This document shows positions 1 to 6,194 of a stretch of 7,236 nt of DNA, piece after piece (positions within the stretch are counted from its first letter, which is position 1; each line of letters begins with the position of its first letter). The position numbers and the translations under genes are program-made. The DNA is taken from contig CAMKAQ010000043.1 of NCBI GenBank assembly GCA_946410525.1, positions 1-7,236 of the forward strand, in the 5' to 3' direction. This stretch comes from an uncultured Caryophanales bacterium. GTDB taxonomy: Bacteria; Bacillota_I; Bacilli_A; RFN20; CAG-826. Under the pieces are notes generated by a model, which was not told the origin of the DNA, did not search any database, and saw nothing but the letters and a program-made list of their open reading frames with translations.

Positions 1-481
1 CTTGGGAAATGCCACCGGCTTCGTGAGCGCATAAGTCACTGTGTCTGATCGCATCGATGATCGAGGTCTTGCCATGGTCGACGTGGCCCATGATGGAAAC
101 GACTGGGGCACGCTCAACTAAGGAAGAAGGGTCATCTTCGATCTTGAGGTCTTCGAAGTGCTCGGCATCAACGATTTCCTCTTTCTTGAAGTCATATCCA
201 TATTCAAGGCAGATGGTACCGATCATCTCATCATCAAGAAGTTGGTTGATGGTGACGGCCTTGCCATTCATGAACATGAATTTGATGATGGCTGGGATTG
301 GGACGTTGATGGCTTTGGAAAGCTCAGCGACCGTAAGCGGTTTGGAGTAGACGAAGACACCGCCGTTGACCTTGGCGAAATCCTCTTTTTTCTTCGGGCG
401 GGACTCGAAGTTGGCCTGACGGAAACCGTTGTGGTTTTTGTTTTGGCCGTTCTTCTTGTTAGTGAACTGCGGTTTTTTCAT
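1..481 (-). CDS. infB: Translation initiation factor IF-2, N-terminal part (cut by window edge)
   Basis: IF-2 is the GTPase that brings fMet-tRNA to the 30S subunit and promotes 70S joining in the cytoplasm. 160 codons are present; the rest lies beyond the left edge. Residues 1-40 are a short basic, Asn/Lys-rich tail. Residues about 41-100 form the IF2_N module, with [11 protein letters not shown] and a following LLDDE helix. The G domain starts near residue 125 with [16 protein letters not shown], whose G1/P-loop GHVDHGKTS is at 132-140. The switch I lead-in EAGGISQ (154-160) is at the edge. Only about 125 residues precede the G domain, so this is a short-N-terminus IF-2, much shorter than that of B. 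subtilis as I recall it. The ATG follows AAAGGAG by about 6 nt and lies inside the end of ylxQ (23-bp overlap), so translation is probably coupled. The family assignment is near certain. Confidence 0.97.
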   Translation of the reverse strand, partial: MKKPQFTNKKNGQNKNHNGFRQANFESRPKKKEDFAKVNGGVFVYSKPLTVAELSKAINVPIPAIIKFMFMNGKAVTINQLLDDEMIGTICLEYGYDFKKEEIVDAEHFEDLKIEDDPSSLVERAPVVSIMGHVDHGKTSIIDAIRHSDLCAHEAGGISQ

Positions 482-785
482 CTGATTCTCCTTTCTTGAG
501 CTTGAGAAGGTAGCTCATGGCGGCTTTTTTGCCGATGATGCCAAGGAATTTGATCTCGGAATGGCCTAAGGCTTTTCCAAGTTCTTTGGCGGTGAAGGTT
601 TGGGACAAAGGTTTGTGAGCGCGTTTGATCTTTCCTAAAGTACGGAGGGATTCACCGCTATCGAGGTCGGTTGCAACCACGATAAGGGTGACTTCTTCCA
701 TTCTCTTACGAAGCTCCTCACCGATGATGACTTGGTGAGTCGGGTATAAGAGACCAAGGAATCCTAACGCGTCATTCTGGCTCAT
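459..785 (-). CDS. ylxQ: YlxQ, L7Ae/L30e-type RNA-binding protein
   Basis: This 108-residue protein fits the small L7Ae/L30e/S12e fold, whose members bind kink-turn-like RNA. The exact role of YlxQ is not settled. Matching features are the N-terminal [18 protein letters not shown] segment (7-24), the hydrophobic strand [13 protein letters not shown] (32-44), and the conserved [11 protein letters not shown] helix (65-74) followed by the strand IKFLGII. The last dozen residues are a charged tail. Position between rnpM and infB is the standard place for ylxQ in Bacillota and supports the name. The start ATG overlaps the rnpM stop (ATGA) and has its own GGAG five nucleotides upstream. Its 3' end overlaps the infB start by 23 bp and contains the infB ribosome binding site. 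Confidence 0.9.
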   Translation of the reverse strand: MSQNDALGFLGLLYPTHQVIIGEELRKRMEEVTLIVVATDLDSGESLRTLGKIKRAHKPLSQTFTAKELGKALGHSEIKFLGIIGKKAAMSYLLKLKKGESDEKTAVH

Positions 786-1021
786 AGCTTCTCCAAAAGT
801 TCCTCTTCTTCTAAGCTTAACGGACGATGGAGGAAATGGTTGAAGGCGCGTTTCTTGATCGCGTCTTTTCCGCTTCCTTTCTTGAGGTAAACCCCTCGTC
901 CTTTGAGGTCACCCTGCATATCGAGGATGAGTTTCTCATCCTTCACCACGAAACGGAGGAGGGTCTCACGCGGAAAGCGTTTGCGTGAGACGATATCCGT
1001 TCTGTCGTTGACGATTCTCAT
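782..1021 (-). CDS. rnpM: RnpM (YlxR family), small nucleic-acid-binding protein
   Basis: This 79-residue protein of the YlxR family (DUF448) lies between nusA and ylxQ, its usual place. B. subtilis YlxR has been described as a modulator of RNase P (RnpM); transferring that role here is inference. The family pattern is visible: an Arg-rich opening RTDIVSRKRFPRETLLRFV (7-25), the strand KLILD, and the hallmark GRGVYL (41-46), followed by a basic helix. The opening usually reads R-(K/T)-C-V with a Cys, but here that position is Asp9, so the Cys is missing. The ATG shares one base with the nusA stop (TAATG). No Shine-Dalgarno is visible in the 20 nt upstream, which are occupied by Asp codons of the nusA tail, so translation probably depends on reinitiation by ribosomes leaving nusA. 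It ends in TGA overlapping the ylxQ start. Confidence 0.88.
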   Translation of the reverse strand: MRIVNDRTDIVSRKRFPRETLLRFVVKDEKLILDMQGDLKGRGVYLKKGSGKDAIKKRAFNHFLHRPLSLEEEELLEKL

Positions 1022-2874
1022 TATCTGACGTCGTCGTCGTACTCGTCGTTGTACTCGTACTCGAGGTTCTCGTCCTCTTCGCTATAGTAGTCAGCCTCAT
1101 TCTCTTCTTCGGCTTCAACCTCAGCGAGTTCCTCCTCGGTGTAGATCGGCATAGCGTTGGTGAGAGGCTCAAGAGGTTTCTCGTGGGCGATCTCTTTCTC
1201 GCTGATCTTGCGAGGACGTTTCTCCTCTTTCTTGGTGACGTGCTTCTTGCCGGTTTCGGCCTTCTTCTCGGTCTTGGCGTTGAGGGACTTCTCAAGCTCA
1301 TCGAGGGAGGTCGTGGTCTTGACTTCCACTTTCACCTCTGGCTCTGGCTCTTTGACTGGCTCAGGTTCGGCAACAGGTTCAACCTCGTCAAGGATCTTGG
1401 CAGGTTTGACCTTGGTAACGGCTGGTTTGGCGACAACGACTGGGGTCTCCTCGACAACCTCTTCTTCTTCGACTTCGATTGGCTCTTCTATAGCGGCTTC
1501 GAGGGCTTTCTCTTTCTCTTCGGCCTGACGGAGGGCTTCACGTTCTTCGGCAAGGCGGAGTGAACGTTCGGCGTAGTTGACGCGTTCTTTGGCGCGCTTG
1601 TCTTCTTCGACTCTGGCGCGGATATCTTCGATGGTCTCGAATTCGATGCCATCTTCAGCCGCTTTCTGCTCTTCGTAGATTTCGATTGAGTAGCCGGTTA
1701 AGCGTTTGGCAAGGCGGATGTTGGCGTTCTTTTTGCCAAGAGCGACATAGTACTGGTCATCTTTGACGACGGCGATTGCGCTCTTACCTTCTTCTTCGCT
1801 CTCAGGTTTGATGGCGACACCAACAACCTGGGCTGGACGGAGGGATTCGGCGATGTAGAGAGATGGGTCATCGCTCCATGGGATGATGTCGATCTTCTCT
1901 TTTTCGTGAGCGTTGCCAAGCTGGGCGACGATCTTCTGGATGCGGCTTCCACCCTGACCGATGCAAGCGCCGGTTGGGTCGACGTCTTCTTTCATCGAGG
2001 AGACGGAGACTTTGGAACGGAGGCCAGCGATACGGGCGATGCCTTTGATGATGACGACGCCTTCATAGATTTCGTGGATTTCTTCCTCGAAGAGTCTCTT
2101 TAAGAAACCTTCGGAGGAACGGGTGACTTCGATCTGAGGTCCTTTCTTGACGCCGTCGACATCGACGCTCTTGACCTCTTGGATGTAGACCTTGATGGTC
2201 TCGCCTGGTTTGAAGTACTCATCACCGATCATGTCTTTCTTGTTGAGCTCGATGATGGTTCTGCCAACCTTGATGGCGACGCCCTTCTCATCGCTTCTTT
2301 CGACGATGCCGGTGAGCATCTCTCCGATGTGATCCTTGTAGATGTCATAGAGAGCGACTCTTTCCGCTTCGCCGATCTTGTTGCGAAGGATGGTGCGGAT
2401 GCTCACAGCGGTGAGCTTCGTAAGTTCGTTAAGTGGGCAATAGATGCTATAGAAGTTATTGAGTTTGATGTTGGCTTTCTCGGCCTTGACGAGGGCAAGA
2501 AGATACTTGAGGTCTTCTTTTTCTTTCTTTTCTTCGCCTCTTGGACGCTTGAGGTAATCGATTTCCTCTTCAAGATGCTCGATGGTCTGTAAGCAATCCT
2601 CTTTGGCGTCCTCTTTGCTGATCTCGAGGTAATCGTCTTCGACTTCTTTGACGATTTTCTTCTTCTGGCAAAGGGTGGCGTGGACACTGCCATCCTCTTC
2701 CTCGATGATCTTGGCTTCGACGATGGCGTCGTCTCCGCCTTTGAGGAACTTGATGTAAGAGGTCTCCATGGCCTCTTTGAGTGCGGCGAGAACGGAATCG
2801 CGGCTCATTCCCTTTCCTTCAGCGATGGTGTCGATGAGCTCGCTGAACGTCATTTCCTTTTTCTCTTCTTCCAT
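1021..2874 (-). CDS. nusA: Transcription termination/antitermination factor NusA with long acidic C-terminal extension
   Basis: NusA binds RNA polymerase and nascent RNA and controls pausing, termination and antitermination. Numbering here is from an ATG at 2883, which adds three residues. Residues 10-180 are the RNAP-binding N-terminal domain. It carries a charged insertion at about 97-138 compared with the B. subtilis protein as I recall it. S1 spans about 186-255. KH1 contains VDPTGACIGQGGSRIQ with its GxxG at GQGG (309-312). KH2 contains VALGKKNANIRLAKRLTG (GKKN 383-386). About 210 residues follow KH2: a charged helix (411-465), a Pro/Glu/Val/Lys linker, a basic patch (540-560) and an Asp/Glu/Tyr tail. 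B. subtilis NusA is about 371 residues, so 617-620 is long. The second ATG (2874) is preferred because AAAGGA lies 10 nt before it, while it nearly touches the ATG at 2883. Confidence 0.95.
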   Translation of the reverse strand: MEEEKKEMTFSELIDTIAEGKGMSRDSVLAALKEAMETSYIKFLKGGDDAIVEAKIIEEEDGSVHATLCQKKKIVKEVEDDYLEISKEDAKEDCLQTIEHLEEEIDYLKRPRGEEKKEKEDLKYLLALVKAEKANIKLNNFYSIYCPLNELTKLTAVSIRTILRNKIGEAERVALYDIYKDHIGEMLTGIVERSDEKGVAIKVGRTIIELNKKDMIGDEYFKPGETIKVYIQEVKSVDVDGVKKGPQIEVTRSSEGFLKRLFEEEIHEIYEGVVIIKGIARIAGLRSKVSVSSMKEDVDPTGACIGQGGSRIQKIVAQLGNAHEKEKIDIIPWSDDPSLYIAESLRPAQVVGVAIKPESEEEGKSAIAVVKDDQYYVALGKKNANIRLAKRLTGYSIEIYEEQKAAEDGIEFETIEDIRARVEEDKRAKERVNYAERSLRLAEEREALRQAEEKEKALEAAIEEPIEVEEEEVVEETPVVVAKPAVTKVKPAKILDEVEPVAEPEPVKEPEPEVKVEVKTTTSLDELEKSLNAKTEKKAETGKKHVTKKEEKRPRKISEKEIAHEKPLEPLTNAMPIYTEEELAEVEAEEENEADYYSEEDENLEYEYNDEYDDDVR

Positions 2875-2891
2875 GTTTGTCATTTCCTTTC
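2875..2891 (-). promoter_or_regulatory. Ribosome binding site deciding the nusA start
   Basis: On the minus strand the rimP stop is followed by GAAAGGAAATGACAAACATG. The only purine-rich SD (AAAGGA) abuts the first ATG (2883) but sits about 10 nt from the second ATG (2874). The second is therefore the better start, giving 617 residues beginning MEEEKKEMTF. If the first ATG is used, the protein gains Met-Thr-Asn. Confidence 0.65.
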
Positions 2892-3353
2892 TTAGAACTT
2901 TATGGCTAAGCGCGCTTTGTCGATGTTTTGGCGCGCTAACGAGAGCGTCTTTTTGCGGCCTTTGATTCTGATTTCGAGTTTGATCTCTTCTTCGGTCACT
3001 TCCTTTAGGTCGCCTTCGAGGAAGTTATAACCCTCATATGGGTTGATTAGGTGGACATTGATGAACTCACCGACGTATTTGGCGAGTTTCTCTAAGCGAA
3101 GCGGTTTCTCGCTGCCAGCGCTGCTGACGTCAAGCATGTAGGCTTCTTTGATGGGGTCCTCTTTATCGAGAAGAGGATTGATGATGTCGCTCACCTTCAC
3201 GATGTCATCGAGCGAGATCGGCGCATCGCGGTCGACCACGAGATGGAGCGTGAGGCCTTCTTTGGTGCGGCTAAGAGAGACGTCTGCAAGCTCGTAGCCC
3301 TCTTTCTCAAGGGTCGGCTCAAGAAGTTCCTTCACCTTATCAAGTAATCCCAT
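2892..3353 (-). CDS. rimP: Ribosome maturation factor RimP
   Basis: RimP assists maturation of the 30S subunit. The 153-residue product has the two-domain layout of the family. An N-terminal alpha/beta domain (1-82) has the opening VKELLEPTLEKEGYELADVSL, the strand LTLHLVVDRD (34-43) and the signature YMLDVSSAGSEKPLR (72-86), matching the family's Y-x-(L/I)-(E/D)-V-S-S-P-G-x-x-(R/K)-P-L. A C-terminal SH3-like domain follows (about 90-153), with YVGEFINVHL and the GDLKEVTEEEIKLEI strands. An upstream in-frame ATG at 3398 would add 15 residues (MSGPLGPLFL...). It is rejected because that segment is encoded by the leader hairpin, has no SD and is unlike the family N-terminus. The ATG at 3353 has a perfect AGGAGG spaced 5 nt. 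It is the first gene of the nusA-infB operon, which is its normal place. Confidence 0.94.
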   Translation of the reverse strand: MGLLDKVKELLEPTLEKEGYELADVSLSRTKEGLTLHLVVDRDAPISLDDIVKVSDIINPLLDKEDPIKEAYMLDVSSAGSEKPLRLEKLAKYVGEFINVHLINPYEGYNFLEGDLKEVTEEEIKLEIRIKGRKKTLSLARQNIDKARLAIKF

Positions 3354-3448
3354 TTGCCCTCCTAAAATTAGAAAGAGTGGTCCTAATGGGCCACTCAATT
3401 CGATATGTATTGAGCTAGCGGAGCCGCTTCCGCGGGTCTTCCACCGCG
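3354..3448 (-). promoter_or_regulatory. Structured rimP leader with candidate attenuator hairpins
   Basis: The roughly 90-nt untranslated leader is dense in inverted repeats. From its 5' end these are: CGCGG/CCGCG (3431-3435 with 3444-3448), overlapped by GCGGA/TCCGC (3418-3422 with 3429-3433); CTCAAT/ATTGAG (3394-3399 with 3409-3414); and GAGTGG/CCACTC (3375-3380 with 3391-3396), extendable past one mismatch by two GC pairs over an ATTA loop. The last stem is followed on the minus strand by TTTCTAATTTT and then the rimP SD. The last two stems share the bases 3394-3396, so they compete. This resembles an antiterminator/terminator pair or an RBS-proximal control element. I do not recognise a known riboswitch or protein-binding leader. 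Function is inferred. Confidence 0.5.
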
Positions 3449-3451
3449 AGT

Positions 3452-3480
3452 ATTATGCACTAGATATTCCGTATACGCAA
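3452..3480 (-). promoter_or_regulatory. Probable sigma-A-type promoter of the rimP-nusA-infB operon
   Basis: On the minus strand, TTGCGT (3480-3475) is followed after exactly 17 bp by CATAAT (3457-3452). The -10 matches the TATAAT consensus at 5 of 6 positions and the -35 at 3 of 6. It lies just downstream of the terminator for lipoprotein gene D, where an operon promoter is expected. Transcription would start near 3445, at the first leader hairpin. Confidence 0.6.
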
Positions 3481-3486
3481 GCGCAT

Positions 3487-3513
3487 AAAGAAAAAGCGGT
3501 GACTAAGACCGCT
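3487..3513 (-). terminator. Intrinsic terminator after lipoprotein gene D
   Basis: On the minus strand AGCGGT, a 7-nt loop and ACCGCT form a 6-bp GC-rich stem, followed directly by TTTTTCTTT. It begins about 12 nt after the gene D stop and separates the lipoprotein array from the rimP operon. Its stem differs from the AGCCAG/CTGGCT stem used by the other terminators in the window. Confidence 0.82.
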
Positions 3514-3524
3514 CTTCCGCTTGC

Positions 3525-4310
3525 TTATTTATCTTGGATCAAATATTTTTCCCAACCGTTAGGGAGCTCGATCGAGAACTTCTCTTTTTTCTCAAAGATG
3601 AAGGTGAATTCCTGTTTCCTGACATATGTATCAGTGGAATAGCTGTGTAAGTATGTTCCATCCTTAAAGGCAAAGTCGTCGTAATTGATCTTGAAGTGGT
3701 TTTCGGTGTCATCGCCTTCTTTGACCGATGTCTCATCAATCGTGATGGTCAATTGACCATCTTTGCCCGAGAAGTACTTTCTTTCCGTTTCAAATGCCAC
3801 ATCTGGGTTAGTGTTGAAATACTCATTGAAGGAAGTCGCCTTGAACGGATCCAAAAACATCGGCATAAATGAAATTGCTCCACTAAAAAGCTCTCTATAC
3901 AAAGATTCGTAATCACTTTTGTGATACTTGTAGTCGATGACGGTTATTTGACCATTGAAAAGGTAATAGTAGTCGCAATAAATCAGTTTCTCGTAAGTAT
4001 CGTCATTGACGAGGTAAACGATTTGAGAGTCTCTCCCTGAATCAAATGTCACATAAACCTGTTGCTCGCCATCCTCGTTCGTACGGATATGAGCGCTTTC
4101 GTTTCTGACGCTTTCCTCATTTGTTCCTTTGTTGACTTCGGTTTCTTTGAAATAGATTGTGAACTCGTAATTCTTGATTTCGTCTTTCTTAAGGGCGATT
4201 CCATATTTAAGCTCATCAATTTTAGTCGGGTCAGTTATTTCCTTGGCCCCACAAGAGGCAAGAAGGGTTAAGGCGCTTAGACCAAGCAACATTTTATTTA
4301 TCTTTTTCAT
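3525..4310 (-). CDS. Predicted lipoprotein of the array (gene D), function unknown
   Basis: This 261-residue secreted lipoprotein would be anchored in the cell membrane by its diacylglyceryl Cys. MKKINKMLLGLSALTLLASC is a clear signal peptide with lipobox LASC and Cys20. The mature part is polar, rich in Tyr, Asp and Lys, with no further transmembrane segment. It shares landmarks with its three neighbours: VYLVNDDTY (98-106), a hydrophobic LFSGAISFMPMF stretch (141-152), KYFSGKDGQLTI (178-189), INYDDFAF (208-215) and the closing FSIELPNGW (245-253). It is the most diverged of the four, with a different signal peptide and GQLTI instead of GNLTI. It has its own promoter and a GAGG ribosome binding site 8 nt before the ATG. 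I do not recognise the family. Membership in a paralogous lipoprotein family is solid, while substrate binding or surface roles are guesses. Confidence 0.88.
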   Translation of the reverse strand: MKKINKMLLGLSALTLLASCGAKEITDPTKIDELKYGIALKKDEIKNYEFTIYFKETEVNKGTNEESVRNESAHIRTNEDGEQQVYVTFDSGRDSQIVYLVNDDTYEKLIYCDYYYLFNGQITVIDYKYHKSDYESLYRELFSGAISFMPMFLDPFKATSFNEYFNTNPDVAFETERKYFSGKDGQLTITIDETSVKEGDDTENHFKINYDDFAFKDGTYLHSYSTDTYVRKQEFTFIFEKKEKFSIELPNGWEKYLIQDK

Positions 4311-4335
4311 AGCGGTTTCCTCGTTTTCCTAGATA

Positions 4336-4365
4336 AACATACGCTTTTTGGCATTCGTAAATCAA
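4336..4365 (-). promoter_or_regulatory. Promoter of gene D (array-type)
   Basis: TTGATT (4365-4360) is separated by 18 bp from TATGTT (4341-4336), with the spacer beginning TACGAATGCCAAAAA. The same -35, spacing and spacer start recur before genes C and A, which is strong internal support. The expected start near 4329 leaves a leader of about 19 nt. Confidence 0.68.
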
Positions 4366-4374
4366 TACCTCTTC

Positions 4375-4405
4375 AAAGAAAAAAGCCAGTTAATTTAACT
4401 GGCTT
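4375..4405 (-). terminator. Intrinsic terminator after lipoprotein gene C
   Basis: AAGCCAGTTAA (4405-4395 on the minus strand) and TTAACTGGCTT (4393-4383) are perfect inverted arms around one base. In practice this is about an 8-bp stem with a small A/T loop, followed by a T-rich tract (TTTTTTCTTTG). It is 26 nt downstream of the gene C stop and shares the AGCCAG/CTGGCT core with the terminators after gene B and degV. Confidence 0.88.
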
Positions 4406-4430
4406 GATTAAGAATCGTCTTAACTCGGCT

Positions 4431-5246
4431 TTAAGACTGTCTATGCTTCATCGCTTCCGGGAAGTCGATTGTGAAATAGTCTTTCTTCGTGAAAGAAACA
4501 TCCCAAAAATATTTGTTTCCGTAATCGGTTGTCTGTTCAACGCTTGCGCTCTTAAAGACAAACTTGTCGTAAGTGGCGACAAACACTTCAGACACGATGT
4601 TTTCTTTCTCATCGGCCTCAGAGCGTATGTTCACCTTTTTATCTATTTTGATCGTTAGATTACCTTTGCCTTTTGTATAGAAGTGACTCGTTGTATCTAT
4701 CGAATAGATGATGGTGCTGGTATTGAAAAACCTAAAATTTCCAAATTGTTCTTTCAGGAATTCAGATGGGTTAGCGCAAAGATCGTAGAACTTGAGGCCG
4801 CTGAGGAAAATGTTATAGAAACCGTAGCAACCTTCGTCTTCACGGAATCCGGCAACGCTATATGAGTTATCACCATTCACAAGGCTCGTTTGACCATAGC
4901 AGGTTGGATTGTCTTTCCCATTGAAGAACATATAGGAAGTCATTTCTTGTTTTCCCTCGTCCCAAGTTCCCGAATAGGTCGTGTACATATCATTATTCTC
5001 ATTGACGAGGAGGAGCTGTTCGGTTTTTACGTTGGTAATGGCCATTCCAAATAAACTGCCGTGCGAAAAATCCTCTTTGACCTTCATTTCGAAATTCTTA
5101 ACGTTTTTCATTTCAGCAGAAATTGAATCGATAAGCGCTTGGCCTTCTTCTGAGTCTTCGTTCTTTAATTCTTTGCCATAACCGGGAACGCAAGAAGAGA
5201 TGACGGCGGCTCCGACTAACGACAATAATGCGTGTTTCTTTTTCAT
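4431..5246 (-). CDS. Predicted lipoprotein of the array (gene C), function unknown
   Basis: This 271-residue lipoprotein has the signal peptide MKKKHALLSLVGAAVISSC, with lipobox ISSC and Cys19, followed by GYGKE. The start is the ATG at 5246. A longer in-frame ATG at 5288 would translate the promoter region, and the paralog alignment begins at MKKKHALLS. An AGGGG element lies 7 nt before the chosen ATG. Family landmarks are EMKNVKNFEMKV (45-56), NIFLSGLKFYDL (145-156), FYTKGKGNLTI (189-199), ATYDKFVF (224-231) and a closing YFTIDFPEAMKHRQS. The end lacks the P-x-x-W seen in the paralogs, so the last strand may be altered. The mature part has five Cys besides the lipobox Cys (116, 140, 157 and others to be checked), more than D. 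It has its own promoter and terminator, so it is monocistronic. No known domain is recognised. Confidence 0.88.
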   Translation of the reverse strand: MKKKHALLSLVGAAVISSCVPGYGKELKNEDSEEGQALIDSISAEMKNVKNFEMKVKEDFSHGSLFGMAITNVKTEQLLLVNENNDMYTTYSGTWDEGKQEMTSYMFFNGKDNPTCYGQTSLVNGDNSYSVAGFREDEGCYGFYNIFLSGLKFYDLCANPSEFLKEQFGNFRFFNTSTIIYSIDTTSHFYTKGKGNLTIKIDKKVNIRSEADEKENIVSEVFVATYDKFVFKSASVEQTTDYGNKYFWDVSFTKKDYFTIDFPEAMKHRQS

Positions 5247-5269
5247 AGGTGTTCCCCTGTTCCCAAATA

Positions 5270-5299
5270 AACATACAATTTTTGACATTCGTAAATCAA
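5270..5299 (-). promoter_or_regulatory. Promoter of gene C (array-type)
   Basis: TTGATT (5299-5294), an 18-bp spacer (TACGAATGTCAAAAATTG) and TATGTT (5275-5270). It aligns base for base with the promoter before gene D over the -35, most of the spacer and the -10. A G-run (GGGGGGTG) sits immediately upstream, as also before gene A. The start would be near 5263, giving a very short leader. Confidence 0.7.
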
Positions 5300-5311
5300 C
5301 ACCCCCCTGCG

Positions 5312-5339
5312 GAAAAGAAAAGCCAGCACTAGACTGGCT
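5312..5339 (-). terminator. Intrinsic terminator after lipoprotein gene B
   Basis: On the minus strand AGCCAG, loop TCTAGTG and CTGGCT are followed by TTTTCTTTT. It begins 6 nt after the gene B stop. The stem sequence is the same as in the terminators after gene C and after degV. Confidence 0.85.
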
Positions 5340-5345
5340 CCTGAC

Positions 5346-6173
5346 TTAACTAACCCTGCTGCTTGATGTTCTCTCTCTAATATGGTCTTTCCAACCGTCA
5401 GGAAGAGCGACTTTATAGTTAGGAAGAACCTTATACTGGAGTTCGAATTTCTCTGTCAGTGTATTATCTTTGCTCTCAAACACAGCATCTTTAAGAACGT
5501 AGTTGTCATAAGTGATGCGGGTGTAGCTAGAAGATTTGCTCTCCCTTTCTTTGGTATTAGACATCTCGATCGTAAGATTCCCATCCCCATTGGAATAGAG
5601 CTTTCTTGGTGGGACCGTAACGGTTCCATATTCAGTATTCACTTCATCACCAAGGTAATAAGGGAAGCAAGCGGCATCAAAGAAAGCAATAGGAAAAGCA
5701 AGGATCCCAGACAGTTCATCCATGTATGCGCCTTCGTCACTCTCGTTAGCGTAATGGACTTCTATTTGTCTATAGCCAGGGTCACCAGGGTAAATTAATT
5801 CGGTGTAGTTTACTTCCCCGTATTCTGGATCGTTAACCTGAAACAGATTAAAAGGGTAGTCCATTTTTTCTTCCCCGGATTTGATGCTCATGCGTCCACC
5901 TAAAGAAATGTTCCCTTTATCGTCGCCATGATAATAAACGTCCCAAGAATATTTGGTGTCTCTACCAGCGGCTTCTTTGTCGTTATAGCTCGTCCCCATA
6001 TAGCCTACAATATGAGCCTCGAATCCTGTTTTCTCGTTCATCTTCTCGGAAATGCCTTTTCCAAGTTCGGCCACTCTTGCTTTATCGCTAGTGATCTCTT
6101 GGCCATAGCCTTTGGCGCACGAAGAAAGGACGGCAATTCCAACTAACGGCAATAACATGTGTTTCTTATTCAT
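5346..6173 (-). CDS. Predicted lipoprotein of the array (gene B), function unknown
   Basis: This 275-residue lipoprotein has the signal peptide MNKKHMLLPLVGIAVLSSC (lipobox LSSC, Cys19), followed by GYGQEI as in gene A. Landmarks are FQVNDPEYGEVNYTE (111-125), which closely matches YSVNDAEYGWITYRE of gene A, the hydrophobic stretch LSGILAFPIAFFDAACF (154-170), LYSNGDGNLTIE (192-203), RITYDNYVL (219-227) and YKVALPDGWKDHI (253-265), then a short Ser-rich tail. No array-type promoter precedes it. Its ATG follows the gene A stop by 21 nt and has GAAGGA spaced 5 nt, so it is most likely the second gene of an A-B transcript ending at its own terminator. A and B are the closest pair by these landmarks. 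Function is unknown. The length, single lipid anchor and strand-rich pattern suggest an extracytoplasmic beta-rich domain, which is inference. Confidence 0.88.
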   Translation of the reverse strand: MNKKHMLLPLVGIAVLSSCAKGYGQEITSDKARVAELGKGISEKMNEKTGFEAHIVGYMGTSYNDKEAAGRDTKYSWDVYYHGDDKGNISLGGRMSIKSGEEKMDYPFNLFQVNDPEYGEVNYTELIYPGDPGYRQIEVHYANESDEGAYMDELSGILAFPIAFFDAACFPYYLGDEVNTEYGTVTVPPRKLYSNGDGNLTIEMSNTKERESKSSSYTRITYDNYVLKDAVFESKDNTLTEKFELQYKVLPNYKVALPDGWKDHIRERTSSSRVS

Positions 6174-6194
6174 AAATATCCTTCGGTGCTGAGT

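Noticed and set aside
57..499. Plus-strand open frames across the left end
   Set aside because: They are antisense to infB, whose IF2_N module and P-loop are unmistakable on the minus strand.
782..784. TGA as a sense (Trp) codon, as in some Mollicutes
   Set aside because: TGA is used as the rnpM stop in an ATGA overlap with ylxQ, Trp residues checked in nusA and the lipoproteins use TGG, and no gene is interrupted by in-frame TGA.
1157..1563. Two plus-strand open frames opposite nusA (Ser/Thr/Gly-rich and Phe/Leu/Gly-rich products)
   Set aside because: They are shadows of the highly biased Glu/Lys/Val codons of the NusA tail; low-complexity products, no ribosome site, and fully inside a certain gene.
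3354..3398. Longer rimP start at 3398
   Set aside because: The added residues are encoded by the leader hairpin, there is no SD, and the ATG at 3353 has AGGAGG at ideal spacing and gives the normal family N-terminus.
3418..3480. tRNA-like appearance of the GC-rich inverted repeats upstream of rimP (E. coli has a tRNA at this operon's start)
   Set aside because: No T-loop GTTC-A sequence, no acceptor stem pairing of the right length and no anticodon arm on either strand.
5247..5288. Longer start of lipoprotein gene C at 5288
   Set aside because: It would translate its own promoter -10 and spacer and place 14 residues before a complete lipoprotein signal peptide that aligns with genes A and B.
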